Assembly (NCBI GenBank): GCA_023853785.1
Contig: JAJIRX010000567.1
Span: forward strand, 434,001 to 498,000
DNA: 64,000 nucleotides
DNA from: Psilocybe azurescens
Lineage: Eukaryota; Basidiomycota; Agaricomycetes; Agaricales; Agrocybaceae
Reading direction: 5' to 3'
Shown one piece after another: positions 24,910-35,956 of the stretch. The translations under genes and the position numbers were made by a program. The notes beneath the pieces are model-generated. The model was given only the letters and a program-made list of their open reading frames with translations. It searched no databases and was not told the DNA's origin. Position 1 is the stretch's first letter; the number at the start of each line of letters is the position of its first letter.

Positions 24910-25352
24910 ATGGCCTTTCGCAGTGCTCGTGTACCACGACTCACTCTTTTCTCTGGTCCAAACTGTTCTCTCTGCGATGTAAGGCCTCCGTCTTTTCTGA
25001 CAATCACCGTTCTCTGATCTAGTACACACCTATAGACGGCCAAGGCGGCCTTGGCAAAAGTTAGACAGACGGTAAGTGTTTACACAACTGTAGATGAATT
25101 GCTGTATCAACTGATACACCTTCAAATATTTAGAGACCTTTTGAGTTGGATACTGTAAATATCCAGGACCAAGGGCAAGAAAAGTGGAAGAAGAAATATG
25201 TCTATTGGATCCCAGCTTTGCATCTTGAAGGCAAAGAAATAGCAAAAGGTCGCTGGGACGAAAGCACAGTCTTCCAAGCCTTGCAGCAATGGGATCAGAG
25301 CCAACCACAGTTGGAGGCGGCGGAGATACCGGAGAACAAGCCCAAGAACTAA
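24910..25352 (+). CDS. Small glutaredoxin-like (DUF836-type) thioredoxin-fold protein
   Basis: Exons 24910-24978, 25036-25071 and 25134-25352 give 107 residues with closed phases. The first strand LTLFSGPNCSLCD carries a CxxC redox pair (Cys19 and Cys22). A helix TAKAALAKVRQTRPF and strand ELDTVNIQD follow, then KKKYVYWIPALHLEGKEIAKG, which matches the Ile-Pro turn of the fold. It is probably a thiol-disulfide protein. Its last 64 bases overlap the next gene in another frame on the same strand. Confidence 0.88.
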
Positions 25353-26485
25353 CTCCCACTTTCTTCTACCACTCGTCTGCCGAACCAATCCCCCATTTAT
25401 GGGAACTATACGGGGTTTATGAACGCGCAGATGCCGAAGTTTTGGGAGAGAGCATAGACGATACAACTGCAGATCCGCACTCTGCTGAGCTTGCTCAGTC
25501 CAGATGCTTCAACTGTGGAGATCCCGACCACAAGGTCACAGAATGTCGCTTTCGTCTCAATCGCGAACTCATAGCACTATCACGCCAATACTATCAATTT
25601 AAACAAGGAACTCTAGGACTCGGAAACTGGCAGAGAATCCACGATGTCGAATCTTGGAGACAGCAGCGTCTGAACTGGCTTGAAGAATTTGAACCAGGTA
25701 AAATCAAAGGAGAATTGTTGAAGGAAGCTCTCGGAACCTACAATGAAGAATGGCTCAGAAATATCTCCGTCTGGGGTTATCCTCCTGGCTGGGTGAGCGA
25801 AACTGATCCTCGAGAACGTGTCAAAATGCACATCTGGAATGAAGTGCACGGTGATGTTGAAGATGAACTAGACGATTCATTGTCTTTCGAAATCCACGGA
25901 GACGATGATCGAATAGAGCAAGTAAAATTTGGAGATGCCTTCAAGATTACGCATCATAGCGATACAAAGTACGAAAATGGGTTTGACTCCCAAGTTTATC
26001 CCAGTCGTCGCACGAGTAGCTCAGCATCATCATCTTCATCAGACAAGGAATCATTCAATGCCTCACTTGTACCTGTTCGCTGGGCAAATTACTCTCCCAG
26101 CTATTTCTCTTCTGAGCACCTCGTTCCATACAAACCTCCGCCTCCTGCTGAACCATGGTCAAGCACTCTTTTCGAAGATACTGCTGCATATTTACATCAA
26201 TTCTCGTTCTACCACTATAACTCACAACCGCCGCCTCCTCCATCTGAAGAGCCTCCACCTCTTCCACCGTCTTCAGACCCTCCGCCTCCTCCTTCGATAC
26301 CACCGCTGCCATCATCACCACCGCCTCCTCCACCACCTTTTTATTCTCCTCCTTCTGAAATACCAGGTCATGCTCCAACTCTACCTTCAACTAAACCATC
26401 ACACCACGAGCTGCCTCACCCAGTGGTTGAGGATGATCAAGCTGATCTATCCGAATGTGACATGGACCTATCTGACTCGGACTGA
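25289..26485 (+). CDS. CCHC zinc-knuckle and PSP-domain protein (ZCCHC8-like)
   Basis: One uninterrupted 398-residue frame. The CCHC knuckle CFNCGDPDHKVTEC has ideal C-x2-C-x4-H-x4-C spacing at about residues 74-87. A PSP-type segment follows, including GELLKEALGTYNEEWLRN and GYPPGW. The C-terminal third is strongly Pro-rich, with runs of six or more prolines, and ends in an acidic tail (SECDMDLSDSD). The layout resembles ZCCHC8, the scaffold of the nuclear exosome targeting complex, so RNA surveillance or splicing is likely. The first in-frame ATG lies inside the preceding gene; homologous-looking sequence begins only at about residue 22 (LTPTFFYHSS). A bicistronic transcript or a promoter inside the upstream gene must be considered. 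Confidence 0.85.
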   Translation: MGSEPTTVGGGGDTGEQAQELTPTFFYHSSAEPIPHLWELYGVYERADAEVLGESIDDTTADPHSAELAQSRCFNCGDPDHKVTECRFRLNRELIALSRQYYQFKQGTLGLGNWQRIHDVESWRQQRLNWLEEFEPGKIKGELLKEALGTYNEEWLRNISVWGYPPGWVSETDPRERVKMHIWNEVHGDVEDELDDSLSFEIHGDDDRIEQVKFGDAFKITHHSDTKYENGFDSQVYPSRRTSSSASSSSSDKESFNASLVPVRWANYSPSYFSSEHLVPYKPPPPAEPWSSTLFEDTAAYLHQFSFYHYNSQPPPPPSEEPPPLPPSSDPPPPPSIPPLPSSPPPPPPPFYSPPSEIPGHAPTLPSTKPSHHELPHPVVEDDQADLSECDMDLSDSD

Positions 26486-26687
26486 CACACCGTCAACCTA
26501 ATTCAAGCTATCCCCTCATACGCCATATCATACATATACTCACCTCAATCTTGTTTTCCTGGGCAGCCTACCAATACACACCGCCGAACAGCTAGAACTC
26601 GCTCTAATTTCCTTGGATCTTGAAGGACGCACAATTTACTTATGCACATATTCATTCCACCTGTATATACCATAGGCCTTCTGTCGA

Positions 26688-28288
26688 TTATCGATATGCT
26701 CTCATAATACCCACCAAAACCCAACAATTCCCCACCACATAAAATAGGCTTCTCAACCACAGCCCCACAAACACATTTTCTCCCAAAAACTCCAACCGGT
26801 ATGCGTCGCTGAGCCACAGCGCTTGCGTCCCAATCCATACAGCGCCGTACAATGCAGATTCCCATCGAGAAAGCGACAGGCGCGGGAGGAGCAAAGGGAG
26901 GAGAAGGAGATACCACAAGAAGTACTATAAAAGAAATATGAGAAAACATTCATATTCCTCGTTCGTTGTACTTGCTTACCTGTGAAGTGCAAACTTTGTT
27001 GAATATCACGAACACGCATGTTTGCAGGAACCAAGTGAACACCAGGTCCTCCTTTCTCCGACCAAAAAGCAGTCCAAAGCCGAGTGCTAGCCCCATCTGC
27101 GGAGCGAAACTGGTTAAAGGCGACCGTAAGATTTTGGTCCAGAGAGACAGTGCTTCTGACGATGAGACGCCTAATGACGGGTACGTGAGATACGTGAGGT
27201 AGAAATATGGCGAAAAGTTGTGGCGATGGTCCAGTCTATGTAAATGATAGAGATAGGATTCGTATAGGAAGGGATATCCCCAACTGCCAAAAAACGTCCA
27301 TTCAGTCGAAAAAGAAAGAAAAAACTCGAAGCAGCGAGCGAAGGAAGTAGGACTTACATAGCATAGCACCCGATACCAAGAAGCCCAAAAGTTCCAGCGC
27401 TTACAACCGCAAACCGCAAAGTCTTCTTATTAACAATTGTCTTCACATACTCCATCCACGTCCTGGACTCCTTAGCTGCCCCGCCTCCCTGCGAGCCGCC
27501 TACAACACCCAAACACGAAACCCCATAAACGACAGGGTAAATCTTCCAGTGCGTGCTCAGCCCCAGCAGGACAGAGGCTAGATCCCAGCGGCCCTTCACC
27601 GCCGCATACAGCGTGAGCAAGACGAAGAGCGACAGCACCGACTCCGACGACCCGCGCGTCGATATCGAGAACACGAGTGGGTTCAGCAGATGCACCGCGC
27701 TGTACAGCGTCGCTGATCTCTCCATCATCCATTCCGCAGACTGGCCCGCGTGTTCTGCACCTTGCCCTTTGCGTTCCCTTTGTCAAGTGTAGCGTTGCGG
27801 GTGGTAGTGGATGCGGCGGGAAGGATCTCTGTCTTGAGAAGTCGGTATATCAAGATCCCATTAATGATATCGCACAATGCAAATATGTATTTCCCAAACG
27901 AAGGCAGCAACCACCCATTAGGAGTAACAAGCAGGGCAAGCAAAGGGGTATATCGGAATGTCTCTCTGGTATAAGGACTGAACAAGAACCCCCTGATTAG
28001 AAAATATTAGAGGAGAATAGATGAAGAAGCCACACACTCCCCAATGTCCAATGAGCGTCCAAATAGTTCTTTGAGCGGTCCCTGCGCACGATTAGTAGTG
28101 TCGCCTGGCCCTGGATGAAGCAAGAATGACGCCGCGTCGCTGAAAACGCGGTAATCCACGTCTGTATATTTCACGACTGAATGGGCATCATGCCATTCAC
28201 TATACAGAATAAGCGAAATTCTTATGACAACTGACAACAAGAGGACATTTCGGAAGGAAGGCACTGAGAGGGAAGAGGAAGACAGCAT
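26688..28288 (-). CDS. GPI14: GPI mannosyltransferase 1 catalytic subunit
   Basis: ER-membrane alpha-1,4-mannosyltransferase (PIG-M) that adds the first mannose to the GPI anchor from dolichol-phosphate-mannose. Exons are 28288-28038, 27992-27358, 27283-26980 and 26924-26688. The first luminal loop holds the DxD motif [12 protein letters not shown] (Asp43 and Asp45). Family blocks are [76 protein letters not shown] and [15 protein letters not shown], with many hydrophobic helices. Exon 2 needs one added base between 27755 and 27785 (in a hydrophilic loop) for continuity; all phases then close at 475 residues. Confidence 0.9.
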
Positions 28289-28613
28289 AATCTTCCGACA
28301 TTTGATGCGGCGGTGTTTACAATTTCACATGCATAACTTTCTTATTCTGTTTGTGACCTTACGAGTTAAAAGACTATTTGAAAGGTCGGCGGTCGCTGGT
28401 GGAATCTGGACAACCAGTCTTATTAAAAATACCCACCCAGTAGATCCATAATGATAGTAGTTGTATTGCTAAGAAAATGTATTGGGAGAAAGGCTACTAC
28501 TCAAGCAATCAAAGGATGTGCGATTCTACTGAGAGTACCGGGGGAGTGAAAGGAGAGGCATTAACGATGGAGGGTGTCCGAGGATAACGCTTCGGTATAA
28601 GTATCGAAAACGA
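28289..28613. other. Intergenic, GPI14 promoter and SAR1 3' region
   Basis: 325 bases, no coding signal recognised. Confidence 0.5.
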
Positions 28614-29561
<948 letters not shown>

Positions 29562-30040
29562 AGCTGGTGTTGAATTCGTGTATCAAACTCGAAGAATGAG
29601 AAGAGTAAGGCTTAAATTTGAAGAGAAGTCAAGCGCTACTTGTACTCTGCAAGCCCGCGACGTGGATCCATATGACACCTTTCCTGTCACATGGTTACCG
29701 AGTCAGGTGCTACGTGTCACACACGTTGTGATCCATAGCGTCTCCGAATGATATAGGGGCTAATTTCGACTATGACTATTACTGAGTCTCCGAAATGGAC
29801 TTTGACACATAAATACTTGGTTTATAGAGCACATATATGCACTTAGATACAGTATACATACATCGTAGACTCATTGGAACTTGATACTTTAGCGCGGAGA
29901 GAGACTGTCACAGGATCCTAGAATGTCGACCAAGAAGCAGACTAATCTTCGATGAATGGGTTTGAAGGTCCAGCGGTGTGTTCAATTCTTGCCGTCGCCG
30001 GTCAAAAGGGAGACTATATCTTGTTCCGATTTATGTGTTG
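29562..30040. other. Intergenic, SAR1 promoter side
   Basis: 479 bases between SAR1 and pseudogene copy 1. No coding signal. Confidence 0.5.
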
Positions 30041-31990
30041 TCACTCTGTTGGGTCCTTTGCTTCAACACTATCGTTACTTTCAGATTTGTTGAGCTCGAT
30101 AGTCCTTTGGCAACATGGGCATCTGGTGACGGATGAGTTGCAGTCATCGCAGAGGCGATGTCCGCAGGGAGTCAGATCTATAGCGGTCATTCTTCGCAAT
30201 ATACACAGTCTGGGGCTGACCTCTTCCGAATAGCTGAACGTTGCAGCAACGAACCGATAAATTTTGCCTTAGTGGCTAGGCAACCTGGCAGCGAGGATGC
30301 ATTCGCCGCTGGGTTATGTTCGTCGTATATTTCGAACCAAGGCAATTTGCTTTCAAGATACAATTTTGCGCTCACGGGCGAAGGCGGTGTCGGAAGTCCC
30401 CTCATGGCCGTAAAAGCGGAAGCATTTATGATGGTAATACGAAATCGCAAAACCTTCCCGAAATTGTAGGTGGTAGATAGGAGAGGGTCTTTGTTGATTT
30501 TCTGTGAAATACGGCCACCAGCTCCAATGCCACTCAAGTTTGTGATATCGCATCCCCCTTTCAGCCTCGGAACTAGATGTAAAGTCGAGCCGGATCGAAT
30601 GCCATAACCCAATAACCCAGTCAGATACGAGAACAACCTGTGAAAAACTCACCCGATATCGTTCGCCAATCTTCTAACTACTTTCCAGCGAAAATAAGTC
30701 GTTGCCGGTCTGGTGGAATCCCTTCCCTATCTTGAAAATTTTCCTTCACGTGGTTGATTGTATCGCTTGAGCAAAACGATACATATAAGGTTTTGCCCTC
30801 ACGAATCTTTACAGTCAAACAAAGGCCCGTATACAAGGACAGATTTCCACTGCATTGTCTAGGCATATATGACTCGCTTCCATGATGCAGTCCTATTTCT
30901 TGTCTTGAGGGTTTATGTACGGTCAGCTACAGAGAAAGAAAGGAGAGTTGATCAAAGCTTACTCTTTATCGTCCTTCATGCGAATGAACGCACCGACTGA
31001 CATCCTTAACTCTCGACGTGTTATGTAGCAGGAAAAATGTTGGGAAAATGCATCTTCGAAGCTAACCGAGTTCGACATCAAAGGAAAGACGTCAAATTAT
31101 ACACCTCCCTCAAGCTTGCGGATGAAAGATTTGAGAACGCTGAATCGTACAAGTTCAAAGATGACGTACCTCGCGACCTGTTATCTGGCCCTCTACTGAC
31201 AAGCCACTTCCAAGTGGAACAGCTACGAATGCTTTGTAGCGTGTAAGTATGAGATGGGAGGACCAAACGCAATAGAAAAGTTGTACGTACTTCAGACAAC
31301 ACCAGGTGCTGTGGAAATACCGTCCTTCAAGCGGAGAACACGCACTCATCTTCAAATCCAAACTTGATAAGTAATTCACCAGCCACCTGTGTAAATAATG
31401 TGAAGATATGTTATCGCAATGACAGGAGGACAATACAATTGACTATACTGTTAATCTGGTCCCAGAGCCAGATAATCCTGCTGTCTGGGAATAGACTGGT
31501 CCCGAGGAGTACCTGTGAGCGCATTGATATTTCTAAGTTCTTATGGACACTTTGATAACGCATATTTTAATGGCGCCAAAGGATATCCGCATTGGTTCCC
31601 TTTGGTACATAGACTGGGAGGCATGTGAGCCTAAGAGAATATTATGGTAAAGGTAAAATTGCGAAAAAAGATGTCGGCCGGTATAAATGTTGTACTCACA
31701 TACGGACGGTTCCACTAGAACCACCGAAAGAGGAATTTCCAGAGACGGCTCTAAGATTATATTGCTTCTTTTTGACTATGAACGCCTTGAGTTTTTAGTA
31801 GCCTCCATGTTCCAGGCCATTAAACATCCATAAACAAGGAAGAAGAAAGGTCCAACCCAGTCGCGTTAAGCGCCCAACACTGAGATTGTCGTGCACACTG
31901 CATGACAGGTAGTTCGACACGTTACACGGTCACGTTCTTTCGACCACTTGGGGAGTCAAATGCGATATCGATATCAATGGTAGTAGACAT
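30041..31990 (-). pseudogene. Ubiquitin-like/RING fusion, copy 1 (decayed)
   Basis: Aligns along its length with copy 2. Recognisable blocks are the start MSTTIDIDIAFDSPSG (31990), MYQREPMRISF, micro-exon 31380-31386, DGISTAPGVV, VAVPLGSGLSVEGQ, ubiquitin-like [27 protein letters not shown], and RING pieces CVYC and PCGHRLCDDC. Disablements: the codon after FAGK is TAG (30678-30680) where copy 2 has CAA; TGA stands at 31292-31294 where copy 2 has CGA; an early TAA follows KNVTV; the GGINALTG segment is scrambled; one base is missing before the second RING half. The acceptor before YGIRSG appears to lack AG. Several disablements are substitutions rather than indels, so sequencing error does not explain them. 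Confidence 0.8.
31380..31386 (-). other. 7-base micro-exon (copy 1)
   Basis: Seven bases, GTGGCTG, between acceptor ACACAG and donor GTGAAT. It supplies the Trp-Leu of the LWLDGI motif and is positionally identical to the micro-exons in copies 2 and 3. Confidence 0.6.
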
Positions 31991-33075
31991 GGTGTTCATG
32001 AAGGTAAGAGCCAAGAACGGTTCAACAAATTGCTGAAGATTACAAGTATTTGGCTATGTATGTTGCTTACACATAAAGTCCCCTCGTTGCTCATTTGCTT
32101 CTTGCAAAGCACTCACATATCCTCATTAATTTCATCTGGACCCTTAGATACACAAATTCTGCCACTCTCCAAGCCTTAGTAGATGTTGGTATTTCTCATC
32201 CTTTTATTCATTTCATCACATGTTCAAACGCGTCACCCCTATTTGTCCTTGTTTCCTAGTACCTACATAGTTTCCTTCTCCCATTTCCTTATACCTCAGT
32301 CGTTCACTTCCAGAACACTGAGGTATGTGTATCCGTATTCTAGTTCACTACGATACTTTAGCTTACCATCACTCCATAGCTTATTACTGTTGTAGGTAAC
32401 GATATAGTTGTTCACTTCCAGAACACTGAGCTTATTACTGTTATAGCTCGAACAGTAGATACTGTATTGTAGAGTGGTGTGTCCTCAAACCCGTGTGTCT
32501 TAGCGCTCACAGTAGTCCCGTGACGCGCGCCTTTGCCAGAGCGGTATTGGAGCGGTAAGCTGCGTTTTTGGTTGGAAAAGTTATTATATTCGAGCCTACG
32601 TTGGTACTCGATTATATAAACCGCGAAGAAGGCCGTTACCTTAGCTCAAGATACGCGCGTTCTTCAACATTCCGATCAATGAATCAAATTTTTCTGCATG
32701 AAAGCAGATATCGAGATCACATATAAGTACCGCTTTTGGAAAAACTTCGGTCTGTCAATTCGGTCAGGGAACAAGTTCAACGAGAACGTCAGCCAGTAAA
32801 TTCTAGATTAGCTTCGATGACGAGGTCTGCACACCGCCCACAGAATACGCTCTGTCAATTTGATATGATGCTGATCACCGTCCAGGTTTTGACGATTTCA
32901 CACACCTCACGGAAGAGCTAGAGCTTCCGTGAATCACAAATGGGAGAGATAGATACAGTATATATGCACGGGCCTGGTAGGGAAGCACGAAGGGGCATTA
33001 TTACAGCTGTATCAAAAATTCGATGAAAAGAAGCCTAATCCCCAAAACGAGGAACCTACTTCGAGGGTTAGCTAC
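31991..33075. other. Intergenic between copies 1 and 2
   Basis: 1,085 bases without a supported gene. A 21-base direct repeat (32302-32322 and 32410-32430) and nearby repeated CTTATTACTGTT blocks indicate a small local duplication. Confidence 0.45.
32302..32430. repeat. 21-base direct repeat pair
   Basis: Identical 21-mers start at 32302 and 32410, both beginning GTTCACTTCCAGAACACTGA. AGCTTATTACTGTT also occurs twice close by. Confidence 0.7.
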
Positions 33076-35670
33076 TCAATCGCCAGTCAATGAGGAGACC
33101 GTATCTTTTGCCAGTTTGAATGTAGTCACTCTGTTGGTTCCTTTATTAAGCCCGAGGTTGAAGATCCTTTCGTCGGTTGAGGCAGCTTCAACGCCGTCAT
33201 TCCTTTCAGCCTCATTACGTCCCATGGGTGTAGCAAATCGTTGGCGGCCAACGATATTACTTTGGCAACTTGGGCAGTTAGTGACCGATGAGCTGCAGTC
33301 GTTGCAGAGACGATGTCCACAGGGAATCAGGTCCAAGGTTGCCTTCTCATAGTCGCAGAATACACAATCTGGGGCTATAATCTTGACAGAATTTGTTCCA
33401 TGTTTCTGCAGCAATGTGCCCACAGAGTTCACCTTGGTGGCTAGGACGCATGGCGTGAAGGTCGACGCATTCGCAATCGGAATGTGTTCATCGTATAATG
33501 CGAACCAAGGTAATCCGCTTGATAAGTAGGTATTTGCATCGACGGGCGAGGGAGGGGCAGGAAGTCCAGTGATGGCCGTGAATGCAGAGGCATTGATTAT
33601 TGTGACATGAAGCCGAGAAACCTTCTCGACATTGTAGGCGGTGAAAGGAAGTGTATCTTTATTGATCTTCTGTGAAATGCGGCCACCAGCCCCGATTCCG
33701 CCTAAGTTTGTGATATCACCTCCGCCTCTAAGTCTAAGAACTAGAATCAAAGTGGAGCCTGGAAACACCTTGTACTCTGGTTTAAGATGTCAAACTAAAT
33801 ACTAAACATTGTGTTAGGGAGACATACCGTGTAGGAATTTGTTGTCATCGAGTTGCTTTCCAGCAAAAATCAGCCTTTGTTGATCTGCTGGGCAGCCTAG
33901 TGCATCACAAATTTCAAGTTTCAGGGTATGGACCGTTTCATTGGGCTTTAATAGTATATATATTTCTTTTCCCGTTAGAAGTTTAACTTTGACACGGTGA
34001 TAACCAGCAAACAAAGTCAGCCTTCCAGTGCCTAATGTGCGGGGTTTGAATGAGGTCTGCTCAGCCTCAAAACCAAATTCTTCCATTTGCCTTCAGTATC
34101 TTTGAAGTCAGGCATGGAACAGAAGGAATATCATTTATCAAAACTTACTCCTTGTTGTCTTGCATGATAATTAGTTCACCGGGCGTTAATCTTAACTGGC
34201 GAGGAGTTTTATAGAGAGACAAATCTCCGCCGAGTCCATCTTCGAATTTGGCCGTCGTCAAATTCAAAGGAAATGCGTCGAACTGAACGCCCCCTTCAAC
34301 CTGACTCAAATATCTCAAAAGGAGAACGATCGGAAAAATTCAAATCAACATACATCATACCCTTTAAGTTGCCCTTCCACTGTTAGGTTGTGACCAAGTG
34401 GGACGGCTAACGAACTCTTGAGAATGCAGGACATCTAGATGGGGGTAATCAAAGCCAGGAGTAAACCGTACGTCGAACAACCCCCGGTTCCGTGGAGATA
34501 CCATCCTTGTAAAGAAGCATTTTTGATTTAGTAGAGGATTATAGTGTAACAGAAAAGAAGCAATTCACAAGCCACCTGCAAAAACAAGCGTTCATAAAAA
34601 GAGAGGGATAAGATGAACGGAGATCTTACAATTGTTGATATTCAAAATCCGGTCCCAGAGCCAGGTAGTCCTGCTTGCCTGGTGCAGACTGGTCCCGAGG
34701 AGTGCCTGTGAGCGCATTAATACCTCCTACGGACACTTTGATGGCGCATGGCCGAATAGCGCTGAAGGAAATCCACATCGCTTCCCTTTGATACATCGCC
34801 TAGAAATAATGTATGCAGAGACACAATGTTAAAAATCATAGAATATCTTACGATGCATATTCCTCCTGTTGATGCGACTGAAGAAGGAAGATTGTCAACA
34901 AGATCTCCTGTATTACTGAGTACCAGAGTAAGAAAAACAATTGTAAGAAATATATGCATATGCATACTATAGCTGAAAGGGTCCCATATCAGGAGGAAGA
35001 GCATGCAGCTTATCATTATCTACAGACGCCAAAATCGTGAGCAAAGAGATCAAATGAAAGAGACTGCGGAGAGATTTACCAGGAACACGTATAGTTCTGG
35101 TGGCCAGTGATCCTTTGTTTCAGAACGCCGTCAACAAAAGAGGAAGCAAAACAACACACCTTTGAAAACCAATTCTGACCAGGCCTCCAACTTCAATTTT
35201 CTGGTTGTTAACAATCTCTGACTCTGTCATAGATGAGCTGAAGTTTGTTTTTGCTTCTTCGTCCGGATACACCGCTGGTAAAAAATGCTTATTGTAATAG
35301 CGTATGAGTGGCTCGTCCCTGTAATATGCATGTAATGTAAGCGCTGTGATCACGATATGTCGATCTCACGTATACAGTATTGCAATCGTGTTACACCTAC
35401 ATATTGATCTGTCCTCCAAAGAAGTTGAAGGAGGATTCGTCATGTGCGATCTCAAGAACGTATGGTTGTTTTTTGGGCGTGAAAGTCGTTGGTGCGTCAT
35501 GCCCTGGATGTCATTAAATACTTCTGAACGGTGGATACAAAAAAGATCTAACCCAATTGCTTTAAGCGCCCAACTAGATCGTCGTACATCACTGGTAGGC
35601 CTACGCCGTGCAGCTTCACAATCTTGCGTACTGGAAAAGCGAAGACGATATCGACATCGATTGCAGCCAT
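33076..35670 (-). CDS. Ubiquitin-like/RING fusion protein, copy 2 (nearly intact)
   Basis: About 650 residues over some 13 exons (first 35670-35553; later 34300-34149, 34090-33828, 33776-33076). The N-terminal part holds YQREAMWISFSAIRPCAIKV, GGINALTG, LWLDGIS, VPLGHNLTVEGQLKGY and GGVQFDAFPL, a fungal family without a known function. A ubiquitin-like domain follows: [35 protein letters not shown] and LVLRLRGG. It keeps the equivalents of Lys11 and Lys48 and the diglycine. Next are GGRISQKINKD, GLPWFALYDEH and a C3HC4 RING (CVFC, CGHRLCNDC, CPSC). A conserved tail FKLAKDTVSSLTGD ends it. One extra T in GTTAGCC (34409-34410) breaks the frame; copy 1 has the shorter form. Likely an E3-like protein; substrate unknown. 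Confidence 0.78.
34569..34575 (-). other. 7-base micro-exon (copy 2)
   Basis: GTGGCTT between acceptor TTGCAG and donor GTGAAT; it joins TT from the previous exon to give Leu-Trp-Leu before DGIST. Without it the LWLDGI motif and the phase are lost. Confidence 0.7.
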
Positions 35671-35956
35671 GGTGGTGAGCAGGAGAGAAGTTCCTGTTAG
35701 TGGGAATTAAACTACTGACTGCTGGATGGATTAATAGCTATTCGGCATAAGCGTAGGAAAACTCTAATGAACAGTTTCCGATCTGAACGTGAAAATGATG
35801 CCTTCTGCCAGTCTGGCAGTGCAATCTCGACAGAAATAGCAGATATGGCGTTGATAAAACGCAAGTATCATATAGATACCCTATGAGAACGCCAATTGGC
35901 AACCGTATCAGCCAAAAATACCCTCAAAGTACAAGTCTAGTAGTACATACCCTGGT

